64,000 nt of DNA, from contig NC_081408.1 of the NCBI RefSeq assembly GCF_030272615.1, forward strand, positions 622,848,476 through 622,912,475, in the 5' to 3' direction. A program made the translations under genes and the position numbers. Shown piece after piece: positions 57,171 to 64,000 of this stretch (positions are counted from its first letter, which is position 1; the number at the start of each line of letters is the position of its first letter). The notes below the pieces were generated by a model that made no database searches, was not told the DNA's origin, and saw only the letters and a program-made list of their open reading frames with translations. Origin of the DNA: Cryptomeria japonica (Eukaryota > Streptophyta > Pinopsida > Cupressales > Cupressaceae).

Positions 57171-60100
57171 TCTCTTTTCTCTCTTTATCTACATTTTGAA
57201 ATTTTTTTTATTTTTTTATTTTTTTATTTTATTGCTTCCTCAACAAGTAATTTTGAAAGGAATATTGTATTTTGATTAGGTGATCTATTCATGATATTTT
57301 TAGAGAACATTGACTTTCATCTTATATGTTTAATGCATATCTTTTTAAAAAATATAGTAAGTTTCTCTTTGTCCATGTGCATTTAATAGGTCTGCAAGGT
57401 AATCTGATCCTCTAGCTTGATAAGAGAGTTCAAGTGGAGAAAAGATGAATTCCAAATCATCTACAATAGCTACCAACTACAGAGAAAAGAAGGAGAATGT
57501 CTATCTCTATTAGGAAATCTAATTTTTTTTTTGTCTTATTCTGTTAGGCAGTCACCTAACACTTTTTGGAATAGTAAAAGGTCGTAAGCTTGTTGCATCC
57601 TTGTTTTTATATAAAAGGATATTCAAGGCCTTGTGTCGAGTCTCTAGGTTCATATTAGAAGAATTATTCAAGCATTGTATAATATTTTTCACTAAGAGTG
57701 TATCTGCACTCAAAAAGTGGCTAGGTTTTGCAATATAGTATTGTTATCAGTTTCATCTCCTATTTAGCAGTCTCTTTGCAAATGGATATGTGATAACACT
57801 TTGCAGTTATAAAAGAATATTGAAATGAATTTCAATTATTTCCATGTTTTTCTCTTCACTTGTGCTCCTAAATCTTGTTCAAAATCAATATATCAAGGAT
57901 TTTTTATTTTGCTTCTACATTGTGTTGTTGAATTTGTATGAATATGAGCTTCTTCTAAAGTAAGAGATTAAATTCCTTTATTCACTCAAAGTGATTTTAT
58001 AGAGAAAAAATTGTTAAGTAACAATTGGGGAAATTTATTCATGTTATGACTAATATAATATGTTAGTTATATAAGGCAAAGGATATTGCAGAGCTTGCAT
58101 ATCTTATATTGTATTAATGGTTCATCTAGCCTAATAGATAGGCACTGGTCATAGGATTGTATTGCTAGGCCATGGCAAATGAATTTAAGAAAATTTATCA
58201 ATCTTTATTGATTTTTTGTTTTATGAATTTAAGATTCAAATAGTAGGACAAATTGGTTCTCATAATGACTCAGAATATACAAGTTAAGGATAAAAGCCAC
58301 ACTGAGTAAGCTCAAAGATTTCTCTGATTCAGTTCACTTTGTACATTGAAAGCATATTTGTTGCAGTACTAAAAAAGAGAATTAGGATTATTGAAGTATT
58401 GCTTTTAAGGGAGACCCACCTATGTCCAACAGAGCATAAAGTGTAGAGAAATTAAATAATTCCTTATCCCTAGTTATTATTTTTTCAATTTCCCCACTGA
58501 TCCAAGTCCTTAAACATTGAGGTTGGCTTCTCTTAGAGGATTTTTGGAAGAATCAGTTGGAAAGACCAATAGAGCCACCGAGCTAGATTTAGCATTAGAT
58601 CCTCATTATCTCATGTCCCTATAAATTCAAAAAAATAGTTGATAAGACCAGGTAGCAAAGACTCGCCTTGGTCTTACACATTTTTCCCTAATTTTTTGGA
58701 AGATAATTTGGTAGTATTTTCTAATTCAAATACCATTCCATGTGAAAATATATCAATTCTATGTTGGCCTAATGGTGATTTTATTATGACATCCCTATAT
58801 ATTGGATCCCTCTCAATTCATTTTGATAATCTTATATCATGCCAACATTATCATCAAATCAAGAGAAATTCTTATTCCTTAAGAGAAAATCCAATTCAAG
58901 GAGCAACAAACTACATCAAGGCATATTTGACTTATGTTTTCATGATAGATTTTATGTTATTTATCTTAAGAGAATTGTATCACTTATCCTAAGAGAATTG
59001 TATCACTTGTTAAAGGTATAATCATCTACATTCAAGCATTTTAATTCCAATTTTTGCCTCTACCCTCAAAAGGAATTCTTACAATTTCATTTCTATTTCA
59101 ATTAGGGTTGATTCCAAACCCAGGGTTTGACCTAAGGAAAACCCCTATACACAATCCCCTTTCTTTACTTCTTGCGTGCAACTACGGTTACCCAACGAAG
59201 CAAAAGACCTCAGACGATATTAGGAGCCTAGTATAAACTTGCTCCCAAAATTTGAACGACTTTTTTGAGACCAGTGTGCTAGGAAGCACCCCTATCCTTA
59301 GTGTTTTTCACTAGTTATTCTATTGGTATTATTCTTATAGAATTGAGGTTGGATCTATTGAGTTCATCCTCCTTTTAATGTGATACATGTGAAAGTTAAG
59401 TCATTTCCTGGTTTACAAAGCATAACTTGTGAAACCCTAAATTTTGAACCATTACAAGAACCAATAAATTAAAAGAGGGGTAAATCCAATAGATCTAGCC
59501 ATAATTTAATTGGAAAAAGGGCTAAGAATATTGATGAGATTTACCAATTTTCTATCTCCCCATTTTGAGTTGAAATTTGGATGTAAATTATGTAGTTAGG
59601 GAAAGACAATGGATAATTGAAGAGGAACAATAAGAACAGACTTCTATAGGTAGCGGACAGAGCCACATATAGGGATATGAGTAGAAAAAGAGAACCATAA
59701 TATGTTTTATAATTTTGAGCTAATTTTTCAGGACTGGGTAGCTGGGATTGCTCTGGTCCTTCAATTTTCACTCCATCAAAATAGAACCCTATTCATCGTT
59801 GTCAGCTCTATCGGAATCTCTGAGTACAAATCTTAGGTAAATTCCCCATGCACAAAAAGAGAGGAGAAAGGGTTGTGGATAAGAGTTTTCTTTTAGTAAA
59901 TGCTAGGAGATATACCTCGGATTTGTAATGGTTGATAGAAAGGTTGATGATGCAATTCTTTTTGGATGTAATCACAAATGTTGGATGTAATAGCATGACA
60001 AACACATGTTCATGAGAAAGGAAACCTTAATATAACACATATTCTTGCATTAAGATTGATGTAACTTTGCTCCATAATGCTTGAAGGATAAAATGTTACC

Positions 60101-61080
60101 TTGAATGTTTGAAAGTGGTTAATGATGAACGTTCGACAGATGCACAAATAATGGGGTATTTCATGAATGATTAGTCTCTTCTAGCTGAAAATCAATTGAT
60201 AGGTTTTTATATATAGAGTTCCCTAGGTAAATTACCGATTAGGTCAACCTCCAATGGTCAATTGTAGCCACAAGGGTATAAATCCATCGGGGAGGGAGAG
60301 AGCCCACCCAGATTTAAATTAGTTCTTGTTTAACGGGGACAAGGGTGGTGGAGGGTGCCCTGGTCCTAAAAAATTAGGACTAACAAAATAAAAAATGGGG
60401 GAAGGCGGCTCTAGGATGGGCCTCACTCAGTGGTGTCAATAAGTGACATCAAAATTGGAGTAAGGAGGACCAAAACAGACCTAGGGAGAATGGAGATAGG
60501 TCACACTAAATTAGGAGTGCAACATGAGGTGTGGATTGTACCAGTTACAATTTACAATGCTACAAATATTATGAGCTTGATTGAGCTATTATACCCATTT
60601 GAGAAAGAACAAACTTTTATGTGTTTTCACAATTACATCTTTACTATGCTTTTCTACATTCTTATCCTTCGACTCGCGTGCATATTTATGATCAACACAT
60701 GACATTTACTATACCATATAGCATAATCTTGCCTTATTATTTTAATATTTATATATATTTTTTATGTTCTTAATATGTAGATTGGATTCTCTACTTATCA
60801 TTACATTAGGTTGTCCATATGGGAGAAATCACTTCGATGTGTACTAGAGGATGATCACAATTTACACTATCAAACTTGTATGGCCTAACCACATTCTAAG
60901 AGGAACATCACCTAATTATGCGTTTGGTCGGGCCCACAGAATCCTTCCGTTTCCGTTTATGCGTTTGCGTTAATCGTTATTGTTCCCTTTTCTGTCCACT
61001 ATTACTCCTATTCACAACTCCCGCCCAAGGTACAGTTTTTTGAAACTGTTTCTCCCGCCCCTGAGAACCCTATATGGAGG
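57171..61080. other. Long stretch without recognised features
   Basis: It contains T-rich tracts near 57200-57240 and a GC-richer patch near 60280-60420. A CCGCCC/CCCGCCC-containing region near 61010-61060 might be a relic promoter of the PPR fragment. No coding frame, RNA gene or LTR pair is supported. Confidence 0.4.
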
Positions 61081-61104
61081 TTTCACACGCAGGTAGCTTG
61101 CATT

Positions 61105-61475
61105 TGCACCCACACTTCCAGACTTTGCCAACATGGGAGCTTTGGAACAACATATCGACATCCATCTAATCGTAATGGACGGCAATTATTGTCAGACATT
61201 ATAGTTGGAAATGCCCGGATAAGCATGAATACAAAAATGTGAATAGCATGGACAAGGCGCACGAATTTCTTGATCAGATACCTCAGAAACGTTTTGATCA
61301 AATACGTCAAAGAAATGTGGTCTCATCAAATCCTGTAAAAGCAAGATATGCACAAAATGCTTTTGTTGAAAAGGATTTGGAGACTTTCAACCAGATGAGA
61401 TTGGCAGCTGTAAAGCCAGAGTCTGCAATCTCTGCCAGCATCCTCTCTGCAATCTATTTTTTGAAAAATTATTAA
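61105..61475 (+). pseudogene. PPR (PLS-class) gene fragment
   Basis: The text MGALEQHIDIH, then GNARISMNTKM, NSMDKAHEFLDQIPQK, KARYAQNAFVEKDLETFNQMRLA and VKPESAISASILSA follows the order of consecutive pentatricopeptide repeats in plant organelle RNA-editing or processing factors. The motif corresponds to about three repeats. At least two frameshifts and stops (about 61190-61235) break it, and the text stops at 61475 in AT-rich DNA. It may be a captured fragment or the relic of a retroposed gene. No transit peptide or further repeats are present. Confidence 0.75.
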
Positions 61476-63400
61476 ATGGAAAAATTTTGATTTATTTTTA
61501 TTTTTCATTAAAATATTTGAAAGAAGATATATTTTATAATAAATATTAAAATTTATATATTATAGTGAAAAGAGTATAGCATATATGATTATAATTGTTC
61601 AAAATTATTGTTCAAATTCAATTAAATTGTTTTTTATTATTTCTATATTAAATTTAAGTCAAAAGTATAAACTTTTTTAAAAAATATTTAATCTTTGTCT
61701 ATTATCTTTTCATTGTTTTCATTCTTGTAATTTAATATTTATTCTACATAATAAATCATATAGATAAAGTTGGTTTCAAATATCAAATTGGTTTTGATCT
61801 TAAAAGTGACATAAAACACTACTATGGTATTAATTAGGATGAAATAATAAAAAATAAATGTAAATTTAAAAAAATAAATGGAATTGATCAAATCAAATAA
61901 GAATAATAGTGACACATAATTTGAATGTTCCATATAATATTTTAAGTTGTTAGGTATAGAAAATAGATTTATCTATATTTATAATGGATAAAATTATTTT
62001 CAAAGTTGAAGTTCACTATAGGTGAATCCCATATGCCTAAGTTAGGTTTGTGTAACATAGAGTAGCTCCATGACTTACAAATATATTATATATAAGTGTA
62101 TGTCCATAGTTAATTAATTTATCTTGAATTTTACTTTGTTGACTGTTAAGGATTAGTGGTATTTAAAATAATTTGAATAAATATCAATTAGAGTGACTTT
62201 ATAATAATAGAAATAATAAAAGACAATAATATAAAGTAGTGCATATGTCTCTAGTGAATGATTTTGATGTAGATTAGATTCCTTTTAATACTCCAATTAT
62301 GAAGGTTCCTTTAGTGAATGCTTCTTGAGTGCAATTTATTGTGCACCAAATATCTTCAAATGAAATGACATAAAATATTATTTCATAATAATAATAATAA
62401 ACTATTATTTCTTGAAAACTAGCTTCGTATATTTTTCTCCACAAGAGACTAATCTCTTCAGTTTCTTTAGTTGTTATTTTCTCATTGCCTTGTGTGTCTA
62501 TGACAACATTGTTCAATCAATTTGGGGTTTATTGTATATTATATAAGCTCTATGTATGTATGTCCTCATATTATATATTTTTTGTTACTTATTGTTTCTA
62601 TTTTATCCATAAAATCATGTTAGATCATCTTTCATCAGGAACTATGCTAATAATTTCAAGAAGAGCTATTGAAATTTTTTCAAGGATTCTTATGTCCATG
62701 TATGTTATTGTTAATAATGTTGTAATATTTTTTAAACAAAGAGCCTACACATATCAAAATGTATGAAGTTCTCACATTTGTAAAAAATAGTAGTTAACTC
62801 TCTACCCCAACTGAATCGATGTCAACTAATCTATCAATTTTTACTTTCAATATTGGTTAAGGATCAATCATGTAGATACTATATTGATGCAAGTAGTAAT
62901 AAAATTGAAGTTCAAAATATCATCTTTTGTAGTGTAGGCAATAGTGACTTATGATTATGGTTTCATTGGTTTAACTTCAATCATGAGGAAGAAGAAGAGA
63001 GAAGATAGTAGAAGGATAAGAATGGTTCATAGATGGGTTACTAAGCTCTAAAATGGTGTAAAAAGAGCAAGGGTTTTGGGAGTAGAGATAAGTCAACAAA
63101 ATAGAAAATAAAATACTAAAATTATTAGAAAAAAAAATACTCCTCATTTACTATCAAATGAATGTTTTTGATTGAGAAAGTAGGGAAGGACCTTGATCCC
63201 AACTTAAAACAATAAAAATATAATTAAAAATAATGAGCTATACTGGGCTCACAACTAGTCATAAACCAAAGCACTAAAGTCTATAAAAAAACCAACAAAA
63301 TACTAGTAAAACATCTCTTATTATACCTTCGACCTCTCCGAGATTTTCTTTTGAGCATCCATCAAAACTTAATTTTATCCAACCAACCTTAGGGGGAATC
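61476..63400. other. Very AT-rich stretch, nothing recognised
   Basis: Low-complexity A/T sequence, with a short ATA/ATT microsatellite near 62385-62400. No supported coding frame or repeat pair. Confidence 0.5.
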
Positions 63401-63409
63401 TAGGTGGAA

Positions 63410-64000
63410 TTTTTTCACTTGACAATTTTAAGCCAAATGATATTAATAAGACCATGAATAATTCCCCAATTTTGTTTGATTCTTAGATCTAGAAGGGAAG
63501 GCATATTTTTTGGAGTAACAATATCACTTATATTCTCCTTAAAATTATTTGGTAAATGCTTGAGAATAGCTCCATACTTCCACTTTTTGATATCTGAAGA
63601 AGTGATTATTTCCTTTCTTTCCAAAGGACCCAAGCAGTGAAGGGGGGACTTTGTTTCCATAAATATTGTATAATGTTATGTGAGAAAGGAGATTAGAATA
63701 CCAATTGATCATGAATTTATTTAGAGAATTAAAAAAAATCAATAGAAATTGATATATTGAATTAAATGAGACCAAAATTTTCTTGAGTAAGAGCAATGAA
63801 GGATCAGATGATCAATGCCTTCTTTAGTTTGGTAGCATAAATTGCACCAGTTTATGAATTGGAAACAACTTTTTTGCAAGTTGTCTATTGTTGAGATCTA
63901 ATAATGAGCCACGGTCCACTAGAAGCAATTGATCTTAGGGATCAGATGGGGGTTCCAAATTTTGTTCTGGTTAAATTTTTGGATTTCATTATACCACTCT
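63410..64000 (-). pseudogene. LINE ORF2 C-terminal fragment (zf-RVT region)
   Basis: On the minus strand CNLCYQTKEGIDHLILHCSYS followed by FWSHL matches the zf-RVT C..C....HL..HC..S..W pattern found after RT in plant L1-type LINEs. The text continues in shifted frames through 63796-63545 and 63660-63415 (SLLGSFGKKGN, DLRIKQNWGIIHGLIN). Frameshifts and stops are frequent. The RT itself would lie beyond 64000. Confidence 0.65.

Noticed and set aside
57171-61080. Small open frames such as 58639-58992, 59054-59236 and 60430-60702
   Set aside because: No domain, no repeat context and composition typical of random frames.

Overview
This window is plant nuclear DNA made almost entirely of old, broken transposable elements stacked inside one another. 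I see no intact host gene, rRNA, tRNA or CRISPR array. Plant origin is supported by four things: primer-binding sites matching the plant initiator-Met tRNA (TGGTATCAGAGC), chromovirus and Tat-lineage Ty3/gypsy elements, Copia elements with a GGGGGAG polypurine tract, and a PPR (pentatricopeptide repeat) gene fragment. The dense, heavily decayed nesting suggests a very large genome, perhaps a gymnosperm. The taxon is an inference.

Left third (1-15829). Element B, on the minus strand, has its 5' LTR at 14699-15829, a coiled-coil gag, four tandem CCHC knuckles and an unrecognised downstream ORF. It was split twice. A complete but mutated chromovirus (element C, 6370-13944, LTRs of about 1.4 kb, gag-protease-RT-RNase H-integrase-chromodomain) sits in its gag. 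A non-autonomous relative (element A, up to 4256, plus strand) sits in its downstream ORF. Element A has no gag or pol. It carries one long unknown reading frame whose N-terminal part is homologous to the ORF of element B.

Middle (15830-37926). After about 1.4 kb of featureless AT-rich DNA comes element D, a full Tat-lineage Ty3/gypsy element on the minus strand (17246-37921) flanked by a perfect ACTAC duplication. Its gag-pol is essentially one frame: gag, nucleocapsid knuckle, protease, a G-patch-like segment, a Pro/Thr repeat tract, RT, a decayed first RNase H, a second archaeal-type RNase H, and integrase. It is interrupted by a 4228-bp TG...CA insert (23871-28098, duplication CATCT) in the protease-RT linker and by a 1502-bp solo LTR (35371-36872, duplication GTATG) in its 5' LTR. 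Its leader holds tandem repeats and an array of AGCGCT palindromes next to an unusual non-initiator-Met primer-binding site.

Right part (37927-64000). In order this holds: a Copia RT/RNase H remnant with LTR and PBS-like site; a 52-bp tandem repeat; a broken hAT transposase with a plausible TATA box and 5' UTR intron; an LTR scrap of the element A type; a TA-microsatellite palindrome; a truncated Ty3/gypsy element with an extra acidic repeat ORF before gag; a decayed minus-strand coding trace of unknown family (52390-53530); a LINE RNase H piece; a second unknown decayed coding trace with coiled coils; a PPR gene fragment; and the end of a LINE ORF2.

The best candidates for something undescribed are the long ORF shared by elements A and B, the unknown minus-strand coding trace at 52390-53530, and the G-patch segment beside the protease of element D.
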